Shown here piece after piece: positions 37,905-51,066 of a stretch of 64,000 bases of DNA; the first letter of the stretch is position 1; the number at the start of each line of letters is the position of its first letter. Source of the stretch: Rubrivivax sp. GTDB taxonomy: Bacteria; Pseudomonadota; Gammaproteobacteria; Burkholderiales; Burkholderiaceae_C. The notes under the pieces were generated by a model, which ran no database searches, was not told the origin of the DNA, and was given only the letters and a program-made list of their open reading frames with translations. Position numbers and translations under genes: made by a program. Where the stretch lies: NCBI GenBank assembly GCA_020248945.1, contig JADCGQ010000012.1:87175-151174 (forward strand). The letters run 5' to 3'.

Positions 37905-40685
37905 CTACAGCGTCCAGGGCGCGGGCGAGGGCCCGAGGCCGTAGCGCTGCCGCGCGGTGGCGGGCACCTCGGCGGCCAGCACGCCGTCGTCGGCCAGCGC
38001 CTGCAGCGCGCGCAGCGCGATGTGCTGCGGGCTCACCTCGAAGAAGCCGCGCACGGCCTCGCGGCTGTCGCTGCGGCCGAAGCCGTCGGTGCCCAGCGTG
38101 GCGTAGCGGCGGCCGGCCGGCACGTAGGCGCGCACCTGCTCGGGCACGGCGCGCACGTAGTCGGTGGCGGCGACGACGGGGCCGGTGGTGGCGGCCAGCT
38201 GCGTGGTGAGCCAGGGCTCGCCAGCCTCGCCGCCGAGCAGCCGCGCACGCTCGATGGCCATGCCCTCGCGCGCCAGTTCGCTCCACGAGGTGACGCTGCC
38301 CACGGTGGCCGCCACGCCCCAGTCGGCCGCGAGCAGCCGCGCCGCGGCCAGCGCTTCGTGCAGGATGGCGCCGCTGCCCAGCAGCACGCAGCGCGGTGCG
38401 CTGGTGGCCAGCGCGGTCGTTTCAGGCAGCGCCGGCAGCAGGTGCAGGCCACGCAGCACGCCCTCGGCGGCGCCCTGCGGCATCGACGGCTGCGCGTGGT
38501 TCTGGTTCATCACCGTGAGGTAGAAGAACACATCGTGCTGCTGCACCAGCATGCGCTGCAGTCCGTGCTCGACGATCAGCGCCAGCTCGTAGGCGAAGGC
38601 CGGGTCCCAGGCCACGCAATTGGGCACCGTGGCAGCCACCAGATGGCTGCTGCCGTCCTGGTGCTGCAGGCCCTCGCCCGACAGCGTGGTTCGGCCCGAG
38701 GTGGCGCCCACCAGGAAGCCGCGCGCGCGCTGGTCGGCCGCGGCCCAGATCAGATCGCCCACGCGCTGGAAGCCGAACATCGAGTAGTAGATGTAGAACG
38801 GCAGCATCGCCAGGCCGTGCGTGCTGTAACTGGTGGCCGCGGCCGTCCACGAGGCCATGGCGCCGGCCTCGTTGATGCCTTCCTCCAGGATCTGGCCGTC
38901 GCGGCTTTCGCGGTAGCTGCTCAAGGTGCCGGCGTCCTCGGGCTCGTACTGCTGGCCCTCGGGCGCGTAGATGCCGACCTGGCGGAAGAGGGACGCCATG
39001 CCGAAGGTGCGCGCCTCGTCGGCCACGATGGGCACGATGCGCGGGCCCAGGCCCGGCTCCTTGAGCAGGTTGCCGAGCAGCCGCACGAAGGCCATCGTCG
39101 TGCTCATCGCCTTGCCGTCGGCCTGCAGCGCAAAGGCCGCCACGCGGGCCGCGGGTGGCACGGGCAATGGTTCGGCTTCCTGGGACTGCAACTGCCGCAC
39201 CGGCATCGGCCCGCCCAAGGCGGCGCGGCGCGCGTGCAGGTACTGCGCCTCGGCGCTGTCGGCCGCGGGCCGCACGAAGGCCTGGGCTCGCGCGGCCTCG
39301 TCGCTCATCGGCAGGCGAAAGCGCCGCGCGAAGGCCACGAGGTCGTCGCCGTCGAGCTTCTTGTGCTGGTGCGTGGTCATGCGGCCCTGGGCTGTCTGGC
39401 CCATGCCGTAGCCCTTCATGGTCTTGGCCAGGATGACCACCGGCGCGCCGCGGTGGCGCACCGCCGCCGCGTAGGCGGCGTGGATCTTCACCAGATCGTG
39501 GCCGCCGCGGTGCAGGCGGTCGATCTCGTCGTCGGTCATGGCGCCCACCAGCGCGCGCAGCTCGGGGCTCTGGCCGAAGAACTTCTCGCGGTTGTAGGCG
39601 CCGTCGTTGGCGCTGAAGGTCTGGAACTGGCCGTCGACGGTGCGCGCGAAGGCGCGAGCCAGGGCCTGCGTGGTGTCGCGGGCGAAGAGGGCGTCCCAGT
39701 CCGAGCCCCAGACCAGCTTGATGACGTGCCAGCCGGCGCCGGCGAACAGCGTCTCGAGTTCGTCGACGATGCGGCCGTTGCCACGCACCGGGCCGTCGAG
39801 CCGCTGCAGGTTGCAGTTGACGACGAAGACGAGGTTGTCGAGCTTCTCGCGCGCGGCCAGGCTCAGGCCGGCCAGCGACTCGGGCTCGTCCATCTCGCCG
39901 TCGCCGAAGAAGCCCCACACGCGACGGTCCGACGCGGGGTGCAGCCCGCGGTGCTCGAGGTAGCGCAGGAAGCGCGCCTGGTACACCGCCGAGATCGGCC
40001 CCAGGCCCATGCTGCCGGTGGGGAACTGCCAGAAGTCCGGCATCAGCCAGGGGTGCGGGTAGCTCGAGAGGCCGCGCACCGCCTCGCCGCGCGCGCGGGC
40101 GGCGGCGGCGCTCACCTCCTGCCGGTAGTGCGCCAGGTCGGTGTCGCTCAGGCGCCCCTCGACGAAGGCGCGCGCGTACACGCCGGGCGCGGAGTGCGGC
40201 TGGAAGTAGACGAGATCGCCGCCGTGGCCTCCGTGACCAACAGGCCCCGCATGGCGGGCGCGGAAGAAGTGGTTGAAGCCGACCTCGAACAGATCCGCCG
40301 CCGAGGCATAACTGCTGATGTGGCCACCCAGCTCGCCCTGCGCGGCGTTGGCGCGCACCACCATCGCCAGCGCGTTCCAGCGCATCAGCGCGGCCAGGCG
40401 CTGTTCGATCTCGAGGTCACCCGGGAACGCCGCCTGCTCGTGCAGCGCGATGGTGTTGAGGTAGGGCGTCTGCCGCGCCGGCTGCCAGGCCAGCGCGTGG
40501 CGCCGGGCTTCGTCCTGCAGCGCGCTCAGCACGAAGCGCGCGCGCTCGGGGCCGCCCTCGCGCACCAGCGTGGCCAGTGCGTCGAGCCACTCGCGGGTTT
40601 CGGCCGGGTCGGCGTCGCCCGGGAATCGGATGGCGTGCAGCAGCGCCTCGAATTCGGCGGTGCCAGGGGCAGGGAAGGCGGTCAT
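37905..40685 (-). CDS. aceE: Pyruvate dehydrogenase E1 component, homodimeric (AceE-type)
   Basis: The 926-residue protein has the AceE layout: GELGGHISSYASAADL, FWQFPTGSMGLGPI, the thiamine-diphosphate motif GDGEMDEPES...NLVFVVNCNLQ, AKTMKGYGMG, GQQYEPEDAG and YYSMFGFQRVGDL. It decarboxylates pyruvate and reductively acetylates the lipoyl E2. No aceF or lpd gene is adjacent, and downstream lie only unrelated genes, so this may be a paralogue (MdeB-like) rather than the main aceE. A GNAT gene stops 7 bp before its start, which suggests one transcript. Confidence 0.87.
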   Translation of the reverse strand: MTAFPAPGTAEFEALLHAIRFPGDADPAETREWLDALATLVREGGPERARFVLSALQDEARRHALAWQPARQTPYLNTIALHEQAAFPGDLEIEQRLAALMRWNALAMVVRANAAQGELGGHISSYASAADLFEVGFNHFFRARHAGPVGHGGHGGDLVYFQPHSAPGVYARAFVEGRLSDTDLAHYRQEVSAAAARARGEAVRGLSSYPHPWLMPDFWQFPTGSMGLGPISAVYQARFLRYLEHRGLHPASDRRVWGFFGDGEMDEPESLAGLSLAAREKLDNLVFVVNCNLQRLDGPVRGNGRIVDELETLFAGAGWHVIKLVWGSDWDALFARDTTQALARAFARTVDGQFQTFSANDGAYNREKFFGQSPELRALVGAMTDDEIDRLHRGGHDLVKIHAAYAAAVRHRGAPVVILAKTMKGYGMGQTAQGRMTTHQHKKLDGDDLVAFARRFRLPMSDEAARAQAFVRPAADSAEAQYLHARRAALGGPMPVRQLQSQEAEPLPVPPAARVAAFALQADGKAMSTTMAFVRLLGNLLKEPGLGPRIVPIVADEARTFGMASLFRQVGIYAPEGQQYEPEDAGTLSSYRESRDGQILEEGINEAGAMASWTAAATSYSTHGLAMLPFYIYYSMFGFQRVGDLIWAAADQRARGFLVGATSGRTTLSGEGLQHQDGSSHLVAATVPNCVAWDPAFAYELALIVEHGLQRMLVQQHDVFFYLTVMNQNHAQPSMPQGAAEGVLRGLHLLPALPETTALATSAPRCVLLGSGAILHEALAAARLLAADWGVAATVGSVTSWSELAREGMAIERARLLGGEAGEPWLTTQLAATTGPVVAATDYVRAVPEQVRAYVPAGRRYATLGTDGFGRSDSREAVRGFFEVSPQHIALRALQALADDGVLAAEVPATARQRYGLGPSPAPWTL

Positions 40686-40692
40686 GGGGTTC

Positions 40693-41208
40693 CTACCAGC
40701 GCGTGCCGGGCGTGTCGAGTTCGACCTTCAGGTAATGCGCGCCGGCAATCGGATTGAAGTAGTAGGGCGGGATCTCGACGAAGCCCAGCGAGGCATACAG
40801 CCCGCGTGCGGCCTCCATGTCGTCGAGCGTGTCCAGCAGCATGCAGCTGTGGCCGGCCTGCGTGGCCAGGTCCATCAGCTGCTGTGTCAGCAGGCGGCCC
40901 AGGCCGAAGCGGCGGAAGGCGCGCTTCACATACAGGCGCTTCATTTCGCAGGCATTGGCATGGTCGGCTTCGGGCAGCGCCCGCATGGCCACGCAGCCGG
41001 CGGGCTCGCCATCCACCAGGGCCAGCAGCAGGGCGCCGCCCGGCGGGGCGTAATCGCCCGGCAGCGTGGCCAGTTCCTGCTCGAAGTTCTGGAAGCACAG
41101 GTCGACGGCCAGCGAGGCGGCGTATTCGCGGAACAGCGCGCTCACGGACTCGAGGGCCTGCAGGCCCTCGGCCGGCACGAGCTCGATGCGCGGGCCTACG
41201 GTGTTCAT
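40693..41208 (-). CDS. GNAT-family N-acetyltransferase
   Basis: This is a 171-residue acetyltransferase with the acetyl-CoA loop RRFGLGRLLTQQLMDLA (R-x-F-G-L-G) and the preceding strand EMKRLYVKRAF, then LLDTLDDMEAARGLYASLGF and a substrate-side IPPYYFNP. The target is unknown. ATG 41208 overlaps the cytochrome b561 stop as TGATG. Confidence 0.9.
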   Translation of the reverse strand: MNTVGPRIELVPAEGLQALESVSALFREYAASLAVDLCFQNFEQELATLPGDYAPPGGALLLALVDGEPAGCVAMRALPEADHANACEMKRLYVKRAFRRFGLGRLLTQQLMDLATQAGHSCMLLDTLDDMEAARGLYASLGFVEIPPYYFNPIAGAHYLKVELDTPGTRW

Positions 41209-41885
41209 CACCCGCCCAGGCCGTACACCCACCACGCCAGGCCGCCGGCGGCCAGCGCCAGCACCAGGGCCAGGCCGCGCTGCGCCACACCGTCGGCACT
41301 GGCCGGCGTACCGGGCGGCAGCAGCTTGTCGCCGCCGATCATCGGCTTGACCAGGTTGTTGCGCTTGATGAAGTACACCACGATGGCCAGCACGTGAAGC
41401 GCCACCATGCCGATGATCAGCCACTGCCCCCAGGTCTTGTGCAGGCTGGTGGCCAGGAGCGCGGTGTCGGTGCTGACGAAGCGGTTCAGCGGCCCGATGA
41501 AGGCGATCTCGTCGTCGGAGATCAGCCCGCTGCCCACTTGCACCATCAACAGCACCAGCAGCGCGAACACCGACAGCGCGCCGGTGGGGCTGTGGCCGAC
41601 GTCGAGCTGTTCGCCCGGCTTCGCCGTGCCGCGCAGGTAACGCACCAGCGTGGCCGGTGCGTAGATGAAGCTCCAGAAACGGCTCCAGCGCCCACCCACC
41701 AGCCCCCAGACGAGCCGGAACACGATGAGCGCCAGCACGAGGTGGCCGAGGCGGTGGTGCCACAGCATCGCGCCGCCACCGATCTTGGCGGTCACCACGC
41801 AGCCGATCACGGCGGCGGCCAGCAACCAGTGAAACAGGCGCGTCGGCAGATCCCAGACGCGGGTGGGCACGGCGGCAGAGGTCAT
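41208..41885 (-). CDS. Cytochrome b561 family protein
   Basis: The 225-residue inner-membrane protein has four or five helices with histidines placed to ligate two hemes: RLFHWLLAAA, WHHRLGHLVLAL, LHKTWGQW and ALHVLAIVVYF. It belongs to the b-type cytochrome subunits that move electrons between the quinone pool and c-type partners. Directly divergent lies a cytochrome c' gene, the usual partner arrangement. ATG 41885 is used; ATG 41912 is an in-frame alternative. Confidence 0.9.
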   Translation of the reverse strand: MTSAAVPTRVWDLPTRLFHWLLAAAVIGCVVTAKIGGGAMLWHHRLGHLVLALIVFRLVWGLVGGRWSRFWSFIYAPATLVRYLRGTAKPGEQLDVGHSPTGALSVFALLVLLMVQVGSGLISDDEIAFIGPLNRFVSTDTALLATSLHKTWGQWLIIGMVALHVLAIVVYFIKRNNLVKPMIGGDKLLPPGTPASADGVAQRGLALVLALAAGGLAWWVYGLGG

Positions 41886-42064
41886 GGGCGGTGGTGTCGC
41901 GGGCGACAGCATGGCGAAGGTGGAACCATACCCCGAGCCCGGCCCGGCGCTGCGGCATCGGGGGAATCCCGAAGCGGCCGCGCCTGGGTGATCGCGGTCA
42001 CGCACAGCCTGGCGTGCGCCTCGCTACACTGCGCCGGCTCATCCAAACCCTCCAGGAGGTTTCC

Positions 42065-42520
42065 ATGTCCCGTGTGATGCTCGTGTGCGCGGCCGTCGTC
42101 GGCCTTGCGACGGCGCTGCCCGCTGCCGCGCAGTTCCAGAAGCCCGAAGACGCGGTCAAGTACCGCAAGGCCTCCTTCCAGGTGATGGCCGCCCACTTCG
42201 GCCGCATCGGCGCCATGGCGAACGGCCGCGTGCCGTTCAACGGCCCCGCCGCTGCGGCCAACGCCGATGTCGTGGCCTTCGTGGCCAACCTGCCGTTCGC
42301 CGGCTTCGTCGAGGGCACCTCGGGCACCGACAAGGGCGAGCCCAAGGCCAACGTCTGGTCGGAAAAGGCCAAGTTCGACGCCGCCGCCAAGAAGCTGCAG
42401 GAAGAAGCGGCCAAGCTGGTCACGGCCGCCAAGGCCAACAACCTCGATCAGCTCAAGGCCGCCTTCGGCGCCACGGCTGCCACCTGCAAGGCCTGCCACG
42501 ACGAATTCCGCGTGCAGTGA
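42065..42520 (+). CDS. Cytochrome c'
   Basis: The 151-residue periplasmic protein has a signal peptide (LPAAAQ) and a four-helix bundle with the heme site CKACH 10 residues from the end (TCKACHDEFRVQ), the class II cytochrome c signature. Cytochromes c' bind NO and may protect against nitrosative stress. A strong CCAGGAGG ribosome-binding site precedes ATG 42065. A TACACT -10-like box lies 41 bp upstream of the ATG, and a clear terminator follows the gene. Confidence 0.93.
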   Translation: MSRVMLVCAAVVGLATALPAAAQFQKPEDAVKYRKASFQVMAAHFGRIGAMANGRVPFNGPAAAANADVVAFVANLPFAGFVEGTSGTDKGEPKANVWSEKAKFDAAAKKLQEEAAKLVTAAKANNLDQLKAAFGATAATCKACHDEFRVQ

Positions 42521-42542
42521 ATCCCTGGCATCGAAGCCATCG

Positions 42543-42567
42543 AGGCCCGCCACTGGCGGGCCTTTTT
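42543..42567 (+). terminator. Rho-independent terminator after cytochrome c'
   Basis: A perfect 9-bp stem AGGCCCGCC/GGCGGGCCT with a 3-nt loop is followed by a T-run (TTTTTC), 22 bp after the cytochrome c' stop. The hairpin stands between convergent genes and may also stop the tgt transcript, although the minus-strand exit is not T-rich. Confidence 0.88.
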
Positions 42568-42585
42568 CATGGCGCCGCGCGGCGC

Positions 42586-44851
<2,266 letters not shown>

Positions 44852-44908
44852 GACCTGGGCTTGACCGGCCCCGGAAGCGCTGGCGTGCAGCGAGGCGAAA
44901 ATTCTTCC

Positions 44909-47020
44909 ATGCCCCAAGCCGCAGCGCCACCCGCGGGCCCGAAGCCCTTGTCCGCGCCGGCCCGTGCGCTGGCCCGGCTCGGGCTCGTGCGCGACATCGA
45001 CCTCGCGCTGCACCTGCCGCTGCGCTACGAAGACGAAACACGCCTGGCGCCCATCGCCACGCTGCACGACGGCGTCACGGGCCAGGTGCAGGGCACCGTG
45101 CTCGAGTGCCGCGTCGAAACCCGCGCCCGGCGCCAGCTGCTGGTGCGCATTGCCGACGACAGCGGCGAGCTGATGCTGCGGCTGCTGCACTTCTACCCGT
45201 CCATGCAGAAGACGCTGGCGCCGGGCGCGTTGGTGCGCGTGCGCGGCGAGCTGCGCGCCGGCTTCTTCGGCCGCGAGATGGTGCACCCGGAGTTCCGCGC
45301 CGTCACGCCCGAGACGCCGCTGCCCGCCGGCCTGACGCCGGTGTACCCCAGCACCGCGCAGCTGCCGCAGGCCTACCTGCGCAAGGTCATCGCGTCGGCC
45401 CTGCCGCGCGCGCCGCTGGACGAGCTGCTGCCCGGGGGCAGTGTGCCCGCCGGCCTGCCCAGCCTGCGCGAGGCGGTGACGTTTCTGCACCACCCGCCGC
45501 CCGGCACCGATCTGGATGCGCTCGAAGGCCACCGCCACCCGGCCTGGCAGCGCTTGAAGTTCGACGAGCTGCTGGCGCAGCAGCTGGCGCAGGCGCAGGC
45601 GCGCGCCGAACGCGCCCGGCTGCGCGCGCCACCGCTGCGGGCGCGGCCCGGCGGGCTGGTCGAGCGGCTGGTGGCGGGCTTGCCGCAGCTGCTGGGCGGG
45701 CCGCTCACCGGCGCGCAGCAGCGTGTGGTGGCCGAGATCGCGGCCGACCTGGCGCGGCCCACGCCGATGCACCGCCTGCTGCAGGGCGATGTGGGCTCGG
45801 GCAAGACGGTGGTGGCCGCGCTGGCCGCCGCCGCCGCCATCGACGCCGGCTGGCAGTGCGCGCTGATGGCGCCGACGGAGATCCTGGCCGAGCAGCACTT
45901 CCGCAAACTCGTGCAGTGGCTGCAGCCACAGGGCATCGCCATCGCCTGGCTCACCGGCAGCCGCAAGGGGCGCGAGCGGCGCGAGATGCTGGCCGCGGTG
46001 GCCGACGGCCGCGCCGGCCTGGTGGTGGGCACTCATGCCGTGATCCAGCGCGACGTGGCCTTCGCGAGGCTGGGCCTGGCGGTGGTGGACGAGCAGCACC
46101 GCTTCGGCGTGGCGCAGCGGCTGGCGCTGCGCGAGAAGTTGGCGAATGGCGAAGAGGGCAAAGAGGGCAGAGAGGGCGATGACGGCACCCAGGGCCTGGA
46201 GCCGCACTTGCTGATGATGAGCGCCACGCCGATCCCGCGCACGCTGGCCATGAGCCACTACGCCGACCTTGACCTGTCGACCATCGACGAGCTGCCGCCC
46301 GGCCGCACGCCCATCGTCACCAAGGTCTTCGAGGACGGGCGCCGCGCGCAGGTGCTGGCGCGCATCCGCGACGAGGTGGCGCAGGGCAAACAGGTCTACT
46401 GGGTGTGCCCGCTGGTGGAAGAGAGCGAGCACGTCGACCTGCAGAACGCCACCGCCACGCACGCCGAGCTGAGCGCCCTGCTTCCGGGCGCGATGGTCGG
46501 CCTGCTGCACGGCCGCATGGCCGCGGCCGAGAAGGCGGCGGTGATGAAGCTCTTCACCGACGGCACGATGAAGCTGCTGGTGGCCACCACCGTCATCGAG
46601 GTGGGTGTGGACGTGCCCAACGCCAGCCTGATGGTGATCGAGCACGCCGAGCGCTTCGGCCTGGCGCAGCTGCACCAGCTGCGCGGGCGTGTCGGCCGCG
46701 GCGCCGTGGCCAGCGTGTGCGTGCTGCTGTACACCGCGCCACTGTCGCCCACCGGCAAGGCGCGCCTGAAGGCCATGGCCGAAACGACCGACGGCTTCGA
46801 GATCGCCCGCCGCGACCTCGAGATCCGCGGGCCCGGTGAGTTCATGGGCGCGCGCCAGAGCGGCGACGCGCTGCTGCGCTTTGCCGACCTGGCCGAAGAC
46901 GAGCCGCTGCTGCTGCACGCGCGCGCCACCGCAGCGCGGCTGTTGAGCGCACAGCCGTCGGTGGCGCAGCGGCAGGTCGACCGCTGGCTCGGCGCCAAGA
47001 CCGAGTTCCTGAAAGCCTGA
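44909..47020 (+). CDS. recG: ATP-dependent DNA helicase RecG
   Basis: RecG remodels stalled replication forks and Holliday junctions. The 703-residue protein has the N-terminal wedge ([30 protein letters not shown]), then SF2 helicase motifs: [12 protein letters not shown], Walker [22 protein letters not shown], the DEQH box [46 protein letters not shown] and QLRGRVGRG. An odd acidic insertion ([13 protein letters not shown]) lies between the DEQH and SAT motifs, built from three 9-bp repeats. ATG 44909 is preferred over the long upstream frame. Confidence 0.97.
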   Translation: MPQAAAPPAGPKPLSAPARALARLGLVRDIDLALHLPLRYEDETRLAPIATLHDGVTGQVQGTVLECRVETRARRQLLVRIADDSGELMLRLLHFYPSMQKTLAPGALVRVRGELRAGFFGREMVHPEFRAVTPETPLPAGLTPVYPSTAQLPQAYLRKVIASALPRAPLDELLPGGSVPAGLPSLREAVTFLHHPPPGTDLDALEGHRHPAWQRLKFDELLAQQLAQAQARAERARLRAPPLRARPGGLVERLVAGLPQLLGGPLTGAQQRVVAEIAADLARPTPMHRLLQGDVGSGKTVVAALAAAAAIDAGWQCALMAPTEILAEQHFRKLVQWLQPQGIAIAWLTGSRKGRERREMLAAVADGRAGLVVGTHAVIQRDVAFARLGLAVVDEQHRFGVAQRLALREKLANGEEGKEGREGDDGTQGLEPHLLMMSATPIPRTLAMSHYADLDLSTIDELPPGRTPIVTKVFEDGRRAQVLARIRDEVAQGKQVYWVCPLVEESEHVDLQNATATHAELSALLPGAMVGLLHGRMAAAEKAAVMKLFTDGTMKLLVATTVIEVGVDVPNASLMVIEHAERFGLAQLHQLRGRVGRGAVASVCVLLYTAPLSPTGKARLKAMAETTDGFEIARRDLEIRGPGEFMGARQSGDALLRFADLAEDEPLLLHARATAARLLSAQPSVAQRQVDRWLGAKTEFLKA
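46154..46180 (+). repeat. In-frame 9-bp tandem repeat in recG
   Basis: GAGGGC recurs at 46154, 46163 and 46172, giving three units GAGGGC-N3 that encode EGK-EGR-EGD. The array is in frame, so gain or loss of a unit would not disrupt RecG. It falls in the loop between the DEQH box and the SAT motif, where other RecG proteins have a short linker. Confidence 0.75.
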
Positions 47021-47033
47021 CCGACGTGGGGCC

Positions 47034-47039
47034 GACAAT
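47034..47039 (+). promoter_or_regulatory. Candidate -10 box for leaderless oxyR mRNA
   Basis: GACAAT followed by CACCCC and ATG 47046 leaves no room for a ribosome-binding site in a transcript started from it. The box lies in the 25-bp gap after recG. Confidence 0.4.
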
Positions 47040-47045
47040 CACCCC

Positions 47046-47966
47046 ATGACGCTGACCGAGTTGAAGTACATCGTCGCTGTGGCGCGCGAGCGCCACTTCG
47101 GCCGCGCGGCCGAGGCCTGCCACGTGAGCCAGCCGACGCTGAGCGTGGCGGTGAAGAAGCTCGAGGAAGAACTCGACGTCAAGCTCTTCGAGCGCGGCGC
47201 CAACGAGGTGAGCACCACGCCGCTGGGCGAGCAGATCGTGCGCCAGGCGCAGCAGGTCATCGAGCAGGCCGCGGCCATCCGCGAGATCGCCAAGACGGGC
47301 AAGGACCCGGTCTCGGGCCCGCTGCGCCTGGGCGTCATCTACACCGTCGGCCCCTACCTGCTGCCCGACCTCGTGCGCCAGGCCATCGAGCGCGTGCCGC
47401 AGATGCCGCTGGTATTGCAAGAGAACTTCACCGCGCGGCTGCTCGACATGCTGCGCACCGGCGACCTGGACTGCGCCATCCTGGCCGAGCCCTTCCCCGA
47501 CACCGGTCTGGCGGTGGCACCGCTGTACGACGAGCCGTTCCTGGCGGCCGTGCCGCGCACGCACCCAATGGCCTCGCGCGAGAGCATCACCGCCGAGGAG
47601 CTGAAGAACGAGACCATGCTGCTGCTCGGCACCGGCCACTGCTTCCGCGACCACGTGCTCGAGGTCTGCCCCGAATACGCGCGCTTTTCCAGCGGTGCCG
47701 AGGGCATCCGCAAGAGCTTCGAAGGCTCGAGCCTGGAGACCATCAAGTACATGGTGGCCTCGGGCATGGGTGTGACGGTGGTGCCGCGCTTGAGCGTGCC
47801 CGCCGAGGCGCAGCCGCACGTGGCCTACGTTGCCTTCAGCGAGCCCGTGCCCACGCGCCGCGTGGTGCTGGCGTGGCGGCGCACCTTTCCGCGCTACGAG
47901 GCCATCGCGGCCTTGCGCAACTGCGTCTACGCCTGCGCGCTGCCGGGTGTGAGGCGCCTGTCCTGA
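47046..47966 (+). CDS. oxyR: Hydrogen-peroxide-inducible genes activator OxyR
   Basis: This is a LysR-type regulator of 306 residues with an N-terminal winged HTH ([25 protein letters not shown]) and the effector domain. The redox cysteines of OxyR are preserved in [16 protein letters not shown], where the two Cys form the peroxide-sensing disulfide. The [16 protein letters not shown] stretch is typical of OxyR. It lies between recG and a dps gene that starts 32 bp later, a likely target and co-transcribed partner. Confidence 0.95.
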   Translation: MTLTELKYIVAVARERHFGRAAEACHVSQPTLSVAVKKLEEELDVKLFERGANEVSTTPLGEQIVRQAQQVIEQAAAIREIAKTGKDPVSGPLRLGVIYTVGPYLLPDLVRQAIERVPQMPLVLQENFTARLLDMLRTGDLDCAILAEPFPDTGLAVAPLYDEPFLAAVPRTHPMASRESITAEELKNETMLLLGTGHCFRDHVLEVCPEYARFSSGAEGIRKSFEGSSLETIKYMVASGMGVTVVPRLSVPAEAQPHVAYVAFSEPVPTRRVVLAWRRTFPRYEAIAALRNCVYACALPGVRRLS

Positions 47967-47998
47967 CACTCGATCGCCATTCCAACTGGAGCCACACC

Positions 47999-48511
47999 AT
48001 GGGCAAGAAGAAGACCGCTGCTGCCGCTGCCAAGGGCGCGGCCATCCACATCGGCATCGATGCCGCCGGCCGCGGCGCCATCGCCGGTGGCCTGAGCCGG
48101 CTGCTGGCCGACACCTACACGCTCTACCTCACCACGCACAACTTCCACTGGAACGTGACGGGGCCGATGTTCAACTCGCTGCACGCGATGTTCATGACCC
48201 AGTACACCGAGCTCTGGACGGCGGTGGACCCCATCGCCGAGCGCATCCGCAGCCTCGGCCACCCGGCACCGGGCAGCTACGCGCAATACGCGGCGCTGGC
48301 CAGCGTGCCCGATGCGCCCAGCCTGCCGCCCAAGGCGATGGAGATGGTGCGGATCCTCGTCGAGGGCCACGAGGCCGTGGCGCGCACCGCACGCGCCATC
48401 TTCCCGCTCGCCGACAAGGCCGGCGACGAGCCCACGGCCGACCTGCTGACGCAGCGCCTGACGGTGCACGAGCAGCAGGCCTGGATGCTGCGGTCGCTGC
48501 TGGAAGACTGA
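47999..48511 (+). CDS. dps: Dps-family DNA-binding ferritin
   Basis: Dps dodecamers oxidise and store iron using peroxide and coat DNA during stress. The 170-residue protein has the ferroxidase region [20 protein letters not shown] and [11 protein letters not shown], and ends [15 protein letters not shown]. The lysine/alanine-rich N-terminus ([14 protein letters not shown]) would bind DNA. A GGAG ribosome-binding site precedes ATG 47999. Its position after oxyR fits peroxide control. Confidence 0.94.
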   Translation: MGKKKTAAAAAKGAAIHIGIDAAGRGAIAGGLSRLLADTYTLYLTTHNFHWNVTGPMFNSLHAMFMTQYTELWTAVDPIAERIRSLGHPAPGSYAQYAALASVPDAPSLPPKAMEMVRILVEGHEAVARTARAIFPLADKAGDEPTADLLTQRLTVHEQQAWMLRSLLED

Positions 48512-48563
48512 ACACGCGCCGAGGCGCCGCCGGATAATCGGCGGTTTCCCCGAGCCCGAGCCC

Positions 48564-50192
<1,629 letters not shown>

Positions 50193-50226
50193 CCGGGGGC
50201 GCCGCACGCGCGGCCGCCCGTTGGGC

Positions 50227-50266
50227 TTGACGCGGGCAGCGACGCGGTAATACATTGCGTATTACC
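50227..50266 (+). promoter_or_regulatory. Promoter and palindromic operator of the RHH/PIN module
   Basis: TTGACG (50227-50232) and TAATAC (50248-50253) form a sigma-70-like promoter with a short 15-bp spacer. The -10 lies inside a perfect inverted repeat GGTAATAC-ATTGC-GTATTACC (50246-50266), located 20 bp before the antitoxin ATG. Ribbon-helix-helix antitoxins usually bind such palindromes over their own promoter, so this is the likely autoregulatory operator. Confidence 0.7.
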
Positions 50267-50286
50267 TGTCTTCCAGCCGCCTGGTC

Positions 50287-50547
50287 ATGACCGTCACCAT
50301 CAAGCTCGACGCCGCCCTGGAGGAGCAATTGCGCCAGCGCGCGCAGGCCAGCGGCCGCAGCACCAGCGATGTCGTGCGGGCGGCGCTGCAGGCCTATCTG
50401 GCGCTCGACGATGCCGCGCCGGCGCGGTCGGCCTTCGAACTGGGCGCTGACCTCTTCGGCCGCCATGCCGGTGCGGCCGACCTCGCCACGCGCCGCAAGC
50501 TGGGCTTCGCAGCCGCCGCCGCCGAACGCCACGCGCGGCGGGGCTGA
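50287..50547 (+). CDS. Ribbon-helix-helix (CopG-type) antitoxin
   Basis: The 86-residue protein has an N-terminal RHH DNA-binding unit: a beta-strand MTVTIKLDAAL, helix EEQLRQRAQAS, and GRSTSDVVRAALQAYLALD. The C-terminal half (about residues 45-86) would bind and block the toxin. It precedes a PIN-domain gene by 5 bp, the standard antitoxin-toxin order. No strong ribosome-binding site is visible. Confidence 0.85.
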   Translation: MTVTIKLDAALEEQLRQRAQASGRSTSDVVRAALQAYLALDDAAPARSAFELGADLFGRHAGAADLATRRKLGFAAAAAERHARRG

Positions 50548-50552
50548 GCGCC

Positions 50553-51041
50553 GTGCCTTCGCGCAAGGCCGTGGCGTCCGAGCCGCCAGCGCGCTACGCG
50601 GCGCGGGGCCCCGCACATGCCGGCCCGGTGCTCGTCGACAGCGGCCCACTGATCGCCTTGTTCAACGCCCACGATCGCTGGCACATCCCGGTGCTCGAGT
50701 GGCTGCGCGGCAACCCGCGCGCCACGCTGCTGTCCACCTGGCCCGTGGCCACCGAGGTGTGCGCGCTGTTGGCCCGGCGCATCGGCAACGACTGCGCCCT
50801 CGACTTCCTGCGCTGGGTGCAGCGTGGTGCGGTGGCGCTGCAGCCACCCGCCGACGGCTCGGTGACCGAGGTGCTGCGCCTGAGCGAGCGCTTTGCCGAC
50901 CTGCCCTTCGACCTGGCCGACGCGTCGGTGGCCGAAGCCGCTGCGCGGCTGAAGATCCGCCACGTGCTGAGCATCGACGCCGACTTCGATGTCTACCGCG
51001 ACCGCGCCGGGCGGCCGCTGGTCAATCTGTTGCGCGGCTGA
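50553..51041 (+). CDS. PIN-domain ribonuclease toxin, VapC-like
   Basis: The 162-residue protein contains a PIN fold from about residue 25: VLVDSGPLIALFN (first Asp), STWPVATEVCALL (Glu), PFDLADASVAEAA (Asp pair) and VLSIDADFDVYR (last Asp). These acidic residues coordinate Mg2+ for RNA cleavage. The first 24 residues are unusual for the family, so the GTG 50553 start may be too early. Together with the RHH gene it forms a type II toxin-antitoxin pair. Confidence 0.83.
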   Translation: MPSRKAVASEPPARYAARGPAHAGPVLVDSGPLIALFNAHDRWHIPVLEWLRGNPRATLLSTWPVATEVCALLARRIGNDCALDFLRWVQRGAVALQPPADGSVTEVLRLSERFADLPFDLADASVAEAAARLKIRHVLSIDADFDVYRDRAGRPLVNLLRG

Positions 51042-51066
51042 CCGCGGCCCGTCGGCCAAGCAGCCT

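Noticed and set aside
48527-48547. Terminator after dps (CCGCCG-GATAAT-CGGCGG then TTT)
   Set aside because: The stem is only 6 bp with three Ts, and the loop contains a -10-like GATAAT before prfC, so I did not list it as a terminator.
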